Below, piece by piece: positions 22,595-32,050 of a stretch of DNA of 64,000 nucleotides. Each line of letters starts with the position of its first letter. Within the stretch, counting starts at the first letter, position 1. The position numbers and the translations under genes were made by a program. The notes under the pieces were generated by a model. That model worked only from the letters and a program-made list of their open reading frames with translations. It was not told where the DNA came from and did not search any database. The DNA lies in contig OZ020589.1 in NCBI GenBank assembly GCA_963971535.1, positions 95,476,324 to 95,540,323 of the forward strand, in the 5' to 3' direction. The DNA comes from Notolepis coatsorum. Taxonomy: Eukaryota; Chordata; Actinopteri; Aulopiformes; Paralepididae.

Positions 22595-22797
22595 AGGTCT
22601 TCACCTCTCTACTTTCTACTCTACTCAGATGGTATTTACAGTACTGTACCAACCACCGTTATAGTTGATCATGACACTGCCAGAAAGGATGTAGTATTCC
22701 TTCTAGATGGTTCTGACGGCACAAGGAATGGATTCCCAGCTATGCGTAATTTTGTTGAGAGAGTGGTGGAGAAACTCAATGTGGGAGAAAACAAAGA
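22501..22797 (+). pseudogene. collagen VI alpha-3-like vWA exon fragment(s)
   Basis: From a splice-acceptor-like TACTCAG (to 22628) the frame reads through [20 protein letters not shown] and [12 protein letters not shown] to [12 protein letters not shown] (about 22793), then loses similarity and stops at 22814. This is the start of a von Willebrand A domain of collagen alpha-3(VI) type. [13 protein letters not shown] includes the metal-ion site, here DGSDG where other vWA domains have DxSxS. A smaller open segment after TTTTTTCAG (22500) reads [15 protein letters not shown] and may be another exon piece. The domain is cut after about 50 of roughly 180 residues. It is a fragment, not a working gene. 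Confidence 0.7.
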
Positions 22798-23073
22798 CCA
22801 AAGACAACTGGAATAGAATATCACACAATTTTATTAAAAACACATAGAGAATAATAATCAACAAAAAACATCAACTGTATCAATTGTATTGTACAATGAA
22901 CAACCCTATATATCACTTTTGGATTACAATAGTAATACAAGGTGCCTCATATGATATTTGGCAGAGAGCGCGACCACAATGAATTTAGGCAAAATCTACA
23001 AAAAAATTAAATTATGCACATGTATTAAAAAAAAAATAGGTGTCTCCTCATGGTTGTATCTGCCTGTTCTGTA

Positions 23074-23870
23074 TCACACTAAGTGATATGTGAAAAAGCA
23101 GTTCCTGTCTGGAATGAGACAGAGGGCCACACCACATTCACCGCACTTCCAGGGGGTCTTCATCTTACAATGTACGCAAAACAGGCGGCCAGCCGTGGCC
23201 TTCTGGGATTTATCTGCCTGTTGCGTGATCGCAACAGGTGAATGGTTCCTTGGTAGGCGGTCCACTGGTGCTGTGGGTAGATTGTCCACTGCCGTGGGTA
23301 GGTTGTCCACTGGTGCTGTGGGTAGATTGTCCACTGCCGTGGGTAGGTTGTCCACTGGCACCTGTACAACTGTGACGCCACACAGCTCAGCTACCAGCTC
23401 CTGCTGGAAGACCAGGTGGGTCATCGGCTGCACCTGCTGCTCTCTGCAGAGCTCCATGTGAAGAAGGTAGGAGTTAGTGGCGGCAATGTCCAGATAATGA
23501 TAGAGCAAAGTCCTGTACCATCGCATGGTCTTGTGGTGTGCAGAGTAGTACTGGATGAGTTGGTCAGACAAATCAACGCCTCCCATGTACTTGTTGTACT
23601 CCAGGACAGGTGTTGGGCATGCAATGTTCTCAATGGACCAGGTCTCACTGCGCTTGTTTTTTATTCTCCTCAGCACAGTTTTTCCAGCGAATGACTAGTG
23701 GATTGTGGAGCAAACAGAGACTTCACGTGTGTCCATCCACTTCACAAAGACCGGTGGGCCATCACGTAGCCACCTAATGGTGCCCCTAGCATCCTTCTTT
23801 TTGAGAGCATTCACCTCTGTGCGGGGGCATTCTTTTCTGTTGTCTCTGTACGTTCCACATTTTCAATGCA
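23074..23870 (-). pseudogene. piggyBac transposase C-terminal part
   Basis: The minus-strand frame carries the PGBD4-like core end (CPTPVLEYNKYMGGVDLSDQ, HHKTMRWYRTLLYHYLD) and a C-terminal cysteine-rich domain (CVHCKMKTPWKCGECGVALC) that binds DNA ends. The frame continues upstream toward 23870 (KECPRTEVNALKKKDARGT, GPPVFVKWMDTREVSV), interrupted by one TAG stop near 23698. Between core and cysteine-rich domain sits a repeated VDNLPTA/PVDNLPTA block (about 23255-23360). The N-terminal half with most catalytic aspartates is missing, so the gene is dead. Confidence 0.85.
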
Positions 23871-23883
23871 AATTCAATATGAT

Positions 23884-23913
23884 GAGAGAGAGAGAGAGAG
23901 AGCACTTGTCATT

Positions 23914-24000
<87 letters not shown>
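23884..24000. repeat. (GA)n microsatellite at the 3' end of the Tx1 LINE
   Basis: GA units run at 23884-23902 and, after an 18-base interruption, at 23919-24000. The LINE's last unique bases (AATCAAAT on the minus strand) abut the CT side of the tract directly, with no A-tail between. Confidence 0.95.
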
Positions 24001-24005
<5 letters not shown>

Positions 24006-24126
24006 ATTTTTTAAAGTACTTTATTTTGTACTGTATGAAACAAAAACTTTACATCAAGCCTTTAAAAAAGACTTTTCATCTTCAAGATTAAAAAAAAACA
24101 ATACAAACAAATAAATAAATAGAGCT

Positions 24127-26985
24127 TCACATATTCATAATGTTGTTAAAAACCAATTCATCATCAAAGACATCACAAATCACATTTCCATAACACCATT
24201 CCTGAGCAAAAACCTCCAAATTTCCCATAGCTTTATAAAACCTGAACTCCAGCCAGACTCTAGCCTTCACATTACAGCACCACACTAACACTGCATCCTG
24301 GTCCGGTTTATCTTCCACTCTGTTTCTCCTGTTTACATAGACTGCAAGCTTAGCTTCCCCCACCAGAAAATTAAGCAGTTGCCATTTTTTCCGATTGTCT
24401 TTTTTATATCCTGCTCCAAAAATATAACCAATAACAGAAAAGGTTTCACCAAAAAGCCTAAAAACGTCGGTGAGCAGCTCAAACAGCCCTAAAAGCCTGT
24501 TACACTCTAAAAACGCATGAAAAACAGTCTCAGTCAACCCACAGAAAGGACATTTATTATCCACCTCTGGGTTGATGATGGAAACAAAAGCGTTCACTGC
24601 CACAGCACCATGCAGAATCCTCCACTGAAGGTCAGCCGTTTGTTTTTTTAAAGGAGGTTTATATAAAACTCTCCACACAGGTTGAGTGTCATTACTTGCA
24701 CACAGCCTACTCCTCCATACAGTGTCCACTCTATTGTTTAGCCATTTCTTATTAATTACTTTGACACAGTTTCTGTACCACGATTTCCTATCCATTTTGT
24801 AAAAAGCTGAACCCTTTACAAAAAGTAGAGGACCAGACATTTCTCCCAGTACAGGGCTCAGGTAGATATTTGGAAACTCATCCTGTTTATCCGGTTTTAA
24901 AGCTCCACTGCTGTATAATCTAAGCATTCCCAGCTCCTCAACAGTCAACCTCTGTCTCCAGAGATCCAGCACCCTGGTTGCGTAGCGCTGTGACCTCAGG
25001 CCCAATAACGAACACACAGCCTGAGCATCCTTTAACTCTGGTCCTGCTGTGTCTGCCAGCCGTCTCAGGCGTACCACTTCGGCAGCACACAGCAGTCCAG
25101 TCAGCCCAGGATTTGCACAGTCGCCTATATCCATCCTTGCACCGTGAACAAGAGGCTCCTCAAGTAACCAGTGCAACGATTTAATAGAAGTATTCCTTGT
25201 GCACTTGAAAAGTGTCCAACATTTAAAAACCCCCTGATAAAAAGGAGGAAGTGCATTTAACCTTAAAGTCATCGGGTCTGTTAAAAACAAAGATACATCA
25301 AGTCCAAGACTATTTACTTGTCGAAGAATAAAAGAGGCAACTTCTCTCCAAACTAAATCTCTTGGTCCTAACAGATATCGCTGTATGAACTGTAGCCTCA
25401 AAGTCGCTGTCCTACTCGCTAAATGAACCAGGCCTTGCCCTCCCTCTTCTCTGGGCAAAAACAAAACACTCTGAGGAACCCAGTGCAGGCGATCCCAAAA
25501 AAAATCAACCATCTTTGCCTGCAACCGCACCAACATGCCTGAAGGAGGCTCCACACATGCCAGCTTATGCCACAAGGTAGAAGCCACAAGGTTATTTATT
25601 ATCAGGACTCTGCCTCTATAGGAAATCTGAGGCAACAGCCATCTCCACTTAAACAGCCTTCCTTCTACTTTCTCCACCACATTCTCCCAATTTTTCTGTA
25701 CAATCGTGTCATTCCCAAGGTATAGCCCCAAATATTTAAAACCATCCCTTTTCCAGATCATGTTTTGAGGTAACACAGGTAATCTACTATGCCAGTTTCC
25801 CACAGCTAACGCCTCACTCTTCCTCCAATTTATTTTGGCAGAAGACACAGCCCTAAAACTGTCAGCAATTCTTTCCAATATATTTACATCGTTTTGATTT
25901 TTTACAAAAACAACTACATCATCAGCATAAGCTGACAAAACAATGTTATCCTGGAACCCAGGTATAGCTAACCCCCTCATCTCATTTCTCAATGATTGTA
26001 ACATGGGTTCCAATGAAATTGCATATAACATGCCAGAAAGAGCGCAGCCTTGCCTAATACCCCTCTGCACCTCAAAAGGAGCACATAGAGAACCATTGAA
26101 TTTTAACACACTCTCAATGTTCTGATACAAAACTTTCACCATAGCAATGAGACCATCGCTGAACCCAAAACTCTTCATAACACTCCAGAGATAATTGTGC
26201 TCAACGCGGTCAAATGCTTTCTCCTGATCTATTGAAATAAGAGCAGTATTCAATCCCAATGAATCAGAGACACCCAAAACATCACGAATTAAATATACAT
26301 TATCTAATATTGACCTGCCAGGTACACAATACGTCTGATCACGATGTATGATCTGATCCATCACTTCTCTCAGACGGTTTGCTAAGGTCTTTGACAAAAT
26401 CTTATATTCACTGCATAATATTGACACAGGCCTCCAATTCCTTATGTCCTGCAAAGACCCCTTTTTTGGCAGTAAGGTTATCACTGCCCTGCGACACGAA
26501 AGCGGCAACGCACCCTCAGACAGACTTTCATTGAATACCTCGAGAAGGTCGTCTTTCACAATGTCCCAAAAGGCTTTGTAAAACTCCACCGTCAAACCGT
26601 CAATACCAGGGGCTTTCCCGCCACCCATGCTCTGTAAGGCAGAATAGAGCTCTGACGAGTCCAAAGGTCTTTCCAGCAGCACATTCGACTCCCGTGATAC
26701 TGTGGGCAATCCTTCACAAAAAGTCTGTAGAAGGACATCATTGTCAGTGTACTCACTGCTATACAAAGCAGAATAAAACTCGACGGCCCGTCTCCGGATC
26801 TGACTGGCATCAGTGATGTCCTGCCCTGTCTCTGACAGAAGAGAGTGAATGAATTTATTCTGTCCATTCTTCTTTTCCAGACCGAAGAAGTAACTGGAAG
26901 GCACATCCATAGCATTGACATTCATAAATCTAGACCTTAACAAAGCTCCTTGAGCCTTCACACCTAGCAGGTCAGCTAAAGCCAT
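24127..26985 (-). CDS. Tx1 LINE ORF2, reverse transcriptase part
   Basis: This 952-codon open frame copies element RNA at a nicked target. Visible motifs: GGKAPGIDGLTVEFYKAFWD (residues about 120-140), the NWRPVSIL block, ISIDQEKAFDRVEH, GIRQGCALSG, the catalytic YADDVVVF (about residue 352), and a C-terminal zinc-finger-like CPFCGLTETVFHAFLEC (about 810-828). The upstream endonuclease frame overlaps its start by 10 bases, and the shift falls in a run of nine A (about 26988-26996, read as T here). The first ATG is therefore not a real start: the family makes one ORF2 protein of about 1,300 residues. Similar fish proteins are usually annotated as Tx1 149-kDa-like. Confidence 0.9.
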   Translation of the reverse strand: MALADLLGVKAQGALLRSRFMNVNAMDVPSSYFFGLEKKNGQNKFIHSLLSETGQDITDASQIRRRAVEFYSALYSSEYTDNDVLLQTFCEGLPTVSRESNVLLERPLDSSELYSALQSMGGGKAPGIDGLTVEFYKAFWDIVKDDLLEVFNESLSEGALPLSCRRAVITLLPKKGSLQDIRNWRPVSILCSEYKILSKTLANRLREVMDQIIHRDQTYCVPGRSILDNVYLIRDVLGVSDSLGLNTALISIDQEKAFDRVEHNYLWSVMKSFGFSDGLIAMVKVLYQNIESVLKFNGSLCAPFEVQRGIRQGCALSGMLYAISLEPMLQSLRNEMRGLAIPGFQDNIVLSAYADDVVVFVKNQNDVNILERIADSFRAVSSAKINWRKSEALAVGNWHSRLPVLPQNMIWKRDGFKYLGLYLGNDTIVQKNWENVVEKVEGRLFKWRWLLPQISYRGRVLIINNLVASTLWHKLACVEPPSGMLVRLQAKMVDFFWDRLHWVPQSVLFLPREEGGQGLVHLASRTATLRLQFIQRYLLGPRDLVWREVASFILRQVNSLGLDVSLFLTDPMTLRLNALPPFYQGVFKCWTLFKCTRNTSIKSLHWLLEEPLVHGARMDIGDCANPGLTGLLCAAEVVRLRRLADTAGPELKDAQAVCSLLGLRSQRYATRVLDLWRQRLTVEELGMLRLYSSGALKPDKQDEFPNIYLSPVLGEMSGPLLFVKGSAFYKMDRKSWYRNCVKVINKKWLNNRVDTVWRSRLCASNDTQPVWRVLYKPPLKKQTADLQWRILHGAVAVNAFVSIINPEVDNKCPFCGLTETVFHAFLECNRLLGLFELLTDVFRLFGETFSVIGYIFGAGYKKDNRKKWQLLNFLVGEAKLAVYVNRRNRVEDKPDQDAVLVWCCNVKARVWLEFRFYKAMGNLEVFAQEWCYGNVICDVFDDELVFNNIMNM

Positions 26986-28085
26986 TTTTTTTTATTAAGG
27001 ACTTCAAACTGTCCTTGATTTCCTGTGGACCCAAACATTTTCTCAAGGTCCACTATCTCAGTCTCCAAATCTCTCATGGAGGTAGTGATGTCTCTAGTCA
27101 CATTGAGAGTGTGTTGTTGACAAAGCATTTTAATTTCTACTTTGCCACAGTCCCACCACTGCCTAAGAGAAGAGAACTCATTCTTCCTACTCCTAAACAG
27201 GACCCAAAAAAAACTAAAAACATCCCTAAAATCCTTTTCATGGAGCAAAGCTGAATTAAAATGCCAATACGCACTTCTAGGTACCAGATTCTTAATAAAG
27301 ACATTGCACATTACCAATGAATGGTCTGTAAAACCAACAGGCAATATTTTACACATTTTAAAAACATTAAAATGATGTTTAAAACAATAAAAACGGTCAA
27401 GTCTAGCTAAGGAGACAACATTATCCCTACAATGAGACCATGTATACTGGCGCTCATTCCCATGAAACCTCCTCCACACATCAACCAAGCCGTGTGTGTG
27501 TACAAGCTTTCTTAATGCACTTTGAGAAGCTGGATGGGGTTCATTATGATTCCTGTCTAAACTGTTATTCTCTGTGCAATTGAAATCTCCAGAAAAAAAT
27601 AAGAAATCATCCGGACTAAAATCGGACAATTTAGTACACACTATATCTAAAAAAGCCTTTCTTTCAGGCCCTTTAGAAGGAGCATAAATATTCAATAAAA
27701 CCACATTAAATGTTTCAAAATGTGCTTTCACTACAATGAACCTACCCTCTACAACATGTTCTACAGTATAGGAAGCAGGAATAAAACGTTTTGAGAATAA
27801 AAAACCAACTCCACTACTAATTGTAGTATTATGACTCAACACTAAATCACCTTCCCATTCTTTCCTCCATTCCACCTCATTTACTTTATCACTGTGTGTC
27901 TCCTGCATAAAAAGAACATCAATGTGTTTTAACTTGACCAGTTCAAACAGCGTTGCACGTTTTCTCACATCTCTTGCCCCATTCAAGTTCAAAGTTCCAA
28001 CCTTAAAATGTTCCATGGAGAGAAGAGGAGTGACTAGAACGCACAATAACAATAAATTAAAAGTTGCCCCTTGTTTTCCTTTCAT
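26976..28085 (-). CDS. Tx1 LINE ORF2, endonuclease part
   Basis: This 369-codon frame encodes an apurinic-like (APE) endonuclease that nicks the target: TLNLNGARDVRKRATLFELV, FMQETHSD (metal-binding Glu), the NIYAPSKG block, FFSGDFNC (Asp/Asn pair, about residue 165), RLDRFYC and the GFTDHSLV histidine motif near residue 255. All expected catalytic motifs are present. Its start overlaps the end of ORF1 by 29 bases, suggesting coupled translation. It ends in the run of A where the reverse transcriptase frame takes over. In Tx1 relatives the endonuclease is thought to set target preference. Confidence 0.9.
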   Translation of the reverse strand: MKGKQGATFNLLLLCVLVTPLLSMEHFKVGTLNLNGARDVRKRATLFELVKLKHIDVLFMQETHSDKVNEVEWRKEWEGDLVLSHNTTISSGVGFLFSKRFIPASYTVEHVVEGRFIVVKAHFETFNVVLLNIYAPSKGPERKAFLDIVCTKLSDFSPDDFLFFSGDFNCTENNSLDRNHNEPHPASQSALRKLVHTHGLVDVWRRFHGNERQYTWSHCRDNVVSLARLDRFYCFKHHFNVFKMCKILPVGFTDHSLVMCNVFIKNLVPRSAYWHFNSALLHEKDFRDVFSFFWVLFRSRKNEFSSLRQWWDCGKVEIKMLCQQHTLNVTRDITTSMRDLETEIVDLEKMFGSTGNQGQFEVLNKKKWL

Positions 28086-29824
28086 AAATTTGTTTTCTGA
28101 CCTTTGGCAGTAATTTCCTTAGTCTATACACTTCCTGCTTAGTAAAGCTGTTATTTCCCATGTGAAACCTGACAGACGTATAGAAAGCCTCTGTATCAGT
28201 AATATGTTCCTCTATTTTGAAGCCCCGAACATTCTTGTTTTCCTGTAGCAAAGTTTTGATAGTTTTGACTGACAGTGATTTTCTGTGTTGTGACTTCTTT
28301 AACTCAGACATGTCACTACAATCTGACTCATACTCCTCACTATCACTCTGGTCTGACTGTGAAGTCATTCCTTTGCGTTCATGAGGTGCAGATTGTGAAA
28401 CATCCTCATCTACCATTTCTACCTCATTAGTCTGGTCATTAACTGAAACTCCCGCACTGCTTCCACACAAACCACTGCTACTCTCCTGTGTTTTCCCCCC
28501 AGACACAGCAGCACTGTATGTTTGTTTCTCCGAGGCCCCTTCCAGCTGCAGTTCTCCTGTAGCCCTGTCTGTCTGTTTCACACAGGCCCCTTCTACCTGC
28601 ATCTCACTTGTAGTACTGTCTGTCTGTTTCTCACAGGCCCCTTCTTCCTGTAGCTCACCTTTAGCACTGTCAGTCTCAGCTGGATTATCCCTGGCCACCT
28701 CTGTTTGTATCTCAACTGTAGCACTGTCTACAGCTGCTTCTTTAACCCCAACCACTTCTATCTGTAGCTCCCCTGTAGCACCCTCTGCAGTAGCTGGTTT
28801 AAAACTGGCCACTTCTATCTGTAGCTCCCCTGTAGCACCCTCTGCAGTAGCTGGTTCAACCCTGGCCACTTCCGTCTGTAGCTCCCCTGTAGCACCCTCT
28901 GCAGTAGCTGGTTCAACCCTGGCCACTTCCGTCTGTAGCTCCCCTGTAGCACTTTCTGCAGTAGCTGGTTCAACCCTGACCACTTCTGTCTGTAGCTCCC
29001 CTGTAGCACTTTCTGCAGCAGCCGGTTTAACCCTGGCCACTTCTTCCTGTAGCTCCCCTGCAGCCCTGTCTGTCTCAGCTGGGTTATCCCTGGCCACCTC
29101 TGCTTGTATCTCAACTGTAGCCCTGTCTGCAACAGCTGGTTCTTTCCTAGCCACTCTTGACTGTCCCTTACCACTAATTTCTAAAACCACAGTCTCATTA
29201 TTTGACGGTTCTCTTCCTTGCCCACTAGTTCCCTCCCCAAGGTCTGCATGCGCATCTTGAGCTTGCTTCTTAGGGCATGCTTTAATTACATGCCCCCCCC
29301 CCACACCCAAAGCACTTCATGGTCTCTGATGATGCAAACAATACATAATCAAAATCTTCCACTTTAACATGGAATCTCATATTGAACTCATCATTCCTGT
29401 TATTCAGAATCATATATAAAAACCGTCTGTGAGAAACAACATGCTTCAGCAAAGGTGACTTACACCCTGTAAGCACCTTCTTAATGGGAGAAACTATCTT
29501 TCCATGTCTGGACAGCTCTTTTATCAGAAACTCATCAGAGATGAATGGTGGTACATTAGACACCGTGATTTTAGTTGATGGTTGCGCAAGTGGCAACACG
29601 GGAACGTGCAGGTCCCGAACAATAATACCACGTTCAATTGCTGCATTCACTTTCTCAACTCGATCCAGAAATATTACCACAGCAGAATTCATTTTCCCTG
29701 CAGACTTAATACTGTTGTAACCAACAACTTTACCTACCGCTAAACTAACCTCTTCAACTGAGCAGGGGAACACGGTGCCAATCTTAATGCCGTGTTTCCT
29801 ACTCAATTTGTTCAAATCAGCCAT
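28057..29824 (-). CDS. Tx1 LINE ORF1 with zinc knuckle and 19-aa repeats
   Basis: From the ATG at 29824 the frame encodes an RNA-binding-like region (TKITVSNVPPFISDEFLIKE), then a CCHC knuckle that starts KCFGCG and finishes GHVIKACPKK across a run of 11 C (about 29293-29303) where the frame slips. The rest (to 28057) is an acidic, repetitive region with at least seven roughly 19-residue units (ATGELQTEVARVEPATAEG type), an SDQSDSEEYESDCSDMSE patch and a basic C-terminus. ORF1 proteins coat LINE RNA. The knuckle is the recognisable signature. Confidence 0.8.
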
Positions 29825-29854
29825 CCTGCGCGCCCGGTGTCTTGCCGACCAGCC

Positions 29855-30054
29855 NNNNNNNNNNNNNNNNNNNNNNNNNNNNNNNNNNNNNNNNNNNNNN
29901 NNNNNNNNNNNNNNNNNNNNNNNNNNNNNNNNNNNNNNNNNNNNNNNNNNNNNNNNNNNNNNNNNNNNNNNNNNNNNNNNNNNNNNNNNNNNNNNNNNNN
30001 NNNNNNNNNNNNNNNNNNNNNNNNNNNNNNNNNNNNNNNNNNNNNNNNNNNNNN
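29855..30054. other. assembly gap, 200 N
   Basis: Exactly 200 N, a placeholder of unknown true length. It hides the LINE's 5' end and the start of the adjoining GAAA tract. Confidence 1.
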
Positions 30055-30084
30055 AGAAAGAGAGAAAGAAAGAAAGAAAGAAAA

Positions 30085-30116
<32 letters not shown>

Positions 30117-30226
30117 AAAGAAAGAAAGAAAGAAAGAAAGAAAGAAGAAAGAAGAGATAGAGGGAGATACAGACAGAGAGAGAGAGGGAGAGAGAGAGAA
30201 AGAAAGAAAGAGAGGAAGAGAAAGAG

Positions 30227-30269
<43 letters not shown>

Positions 30270-30274
30270 AGAGA

Positions 30275-30324
<50 letters not shown>

Positions 30325-30346
30325 AGAGAAGAAAGAAAGAAAGAAA

Positions 30347-30395
<49 letters not shown>

Positions 30396-30633
30396 GAAAG
30401 AAAGAAAGAAAAGAAAGAAAAGAAAGAAAGAAAGAAAGAAAAGAAAGAAGAAGAGATAGAGGGAGATACAGACAGAGAGAGAGAGAGAGAAAGAAAGAAA
30501 GAAAGAAGAAGAAAGAAGAAAGAAAGAAAGAAAGAAAGAAAGAATGAAAGAAAGAAAGAAAGAAGAGATAGAGGAGATACAGACAGAGAGAGAGAGAGAA
30601 GAAAGAAAGAAAGAAAGAAAGAAGAGAAAGAAA

Positions 30634-30694
<61 letters not shown>

Positions 30695-30757
30695 AGAGAT
30701 AGAGGGAGATACAGACAGAGAGAGAGAGGGAGAGAGAGAGAAAGAAAGAAAGAGAGG

Positions 30758-30825
<68 letters not shown>

Positions 30826-30946
30826 AGAGGAGAGAGAGGAAGAAAGAAGAAGAAAGAAAGAAGAAGAAAGAAAGAAAGAAAGAAAGAAGAAAGAAAGAAG
30901 AAGAAAGAAAGAGAAAGAAAGAAAAAAGGAAAGAAGAAAGAAGCAC
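30055..30946. repeat. 0.9-kb purine tract, (GAAA)n and (GA)n with higher-order motif
   Basis: Nearly all bases on the plus strand are A or G. A longer word, AGAGATAGAGGGAGATACAG or a near copy, recurs at 30153, 30452, 30564 and 30695, each time followed by a GA run. This shows that blocks were duplicated and not just dinucleotides. Long apparent open frames here are artefacts of composition. Confidence 0.95.
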
Positions 30947-30964
30947 GAAGAAGATGAGAAGGGA

Positions 30965-31072
30965 GACCACACATTTTTTATAGATTGGGGGCCCCACATT
31001 TTTTAATAGATTGGGGGCCCACAAATTGATTCTTTCATGGGGCCCAGAATCTCCAGCTACGCCCCATGTGAG
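30965..31072. mobile_element. hAT-type terminus (CCAGCTACGCCCC end)
   Basis: GGGGGCCCCACATTTTTTA occurs twice in tandem, then ATTCTTTCATGGGGCCCAGA and CCAGCTACGCCCC. The inverse of this end matches the left end of the hAT at 51316 (GTGTAGCTCCAGATTCTGGG). Only the right end is present; the left is lost in the microsatellite region. Confidence 0.6.
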
Positions 31073-32050
31073 CACACCTTTCTACTCTAGAGAGCTGTCT
31101 CATCACCGTGATGCGCGCTTGAATGAACTGCGAGATAACTCAAAACTCGTACACACATGCACTCTGTCTCTGCCATACAGTATGTTGTTTTAGCGCGACG
31201 TGGGTATATACACGGGCGAGGATGAAAGCATGTTAGACTACTTTTAATACATAAATTAACGTTCCGTCAGGTCCCGTGTATTCTCGATAATAATAATAAT
31301 AATAATGCAGGACCCTCTTCAGATTATATTATCAATCGACAGACAGTGAGAAACACAACCCCCCCCCCCTCTCGCGCTGAAGAATATGCATATTAGATCA
31401 CTCAGTGATTAACACCTATGCGCTGTTTGTGTGTGCGCGCGTCCATGTATGTGCGCTTGGTGACGCGCGATGTAGTTCTTATCGCAAATGGAGATTATTA
31501 CAAGCATACCATCTAGCAAGAATTAAACGTATTTACAAGTCGTATTAGATTTAGCAAGTTGGGGGACCTATACCTTACATGTCAAAGCACTAGAAATGGC
31601 CATTTTTCTATTTTTATCGATTTCTGAAAATATGTCCTTTTTGAGCATTTAAGAGGGATTCTAATTTCTTTTGTTGTCCGCCGACGGGTTCAAAGCTCCA
31701 GCGTGACCCCTAAGGGCCTGAATAATTTTTCAGCCCCCCTTCCCTCCCTTCAAGAGGCGTTGTCTCTTGCCAGGCCATCATTGTAAATAAGAATTTGTTC
31801 TTAATTGATTTGCCTGGTTAAATAAAGGTAAAATAAAACGTTAACCCACAATAATAGATACAAATATGGAAGCAAATGAGTGCCAGAAGTATTTGAATTT
31901 AATCTACATTACACATAAATGACACAGCGGTCACTGTTTCAAAGGGAGTTTATTTACTTTGTGACACAATAGCCAAACAAATGCACTAGCCATTGTAAGA
32001 TTCTGATCAAACTGGCCAGTATCACGTCTTCGTCTGTTTGGCTCTCCATC
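31073..32050. other. mixed sequence with one repeat tail, no gene supported
   Basis: A (AAT)n run lies near 31290 and C-runs near 31360. 31755-31835 (CTTGCCAGGCCATCATTGTA, then TGCCTGGTTAAATAAAGGT) is a common teleost interspersed repeat tail of a family I cannot name with confidence. No open frame is convincing. Confidence 0.45.

Larger units (their letters stand above)
21569..23880 (-). mobile_element. piggyBac transposon fragment enclosing host-like exons
   Basis: A piggyBac-like end (TTAACCCCCTGAGGTCTAG) starts at 21569, and the C-terminal part of a piggyBac transposase reads toward it from 23870 to 23074. The other half of the transposase is cut off at the GA microsatellite that begins at 23884, beyond which lies a Tx1 LINE. 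Between the end and the transposase are GA/GT microsatellites and exon-like segments of a collagen VI gene, which is not normal piggyBac content. Either the transposon picked up host DNA or the TTAA end belongs to another copy. Confidence 0.55.
24001..29854 (-). mobile_element. Tx1-clade LINE, nearly open, between GA/TC tracts
   Basis: The element reads on the minus strand as 5' region (cut by an assembly gap), ORF1 (29824-28057), ORF2 (28085-24127, in two frames) and a 125-base 3' UTR ending AATAAAGTACTTTAAA then ATCAAAT. ORF1 and ORF2 overlap by 29 bases. The 3' end joins (CT)n and the 5' side, beyond the gap, is again a CT/CTTT tract on the same strand, as expected for insertion inside a microsatellite. 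Only two frame breaks are visible, both at single-base runs, so the copy is young or suffers base-count errors. Confidence 0.85.

Noticed and set aside
29775-31075. Long open frames of KERKKER or LSFFLS type on both strands
   Set aside because: They arise from purine/pyrimidine repeats and from N read as X; only the part left of 29825 on the minus strand is real LINE coding.
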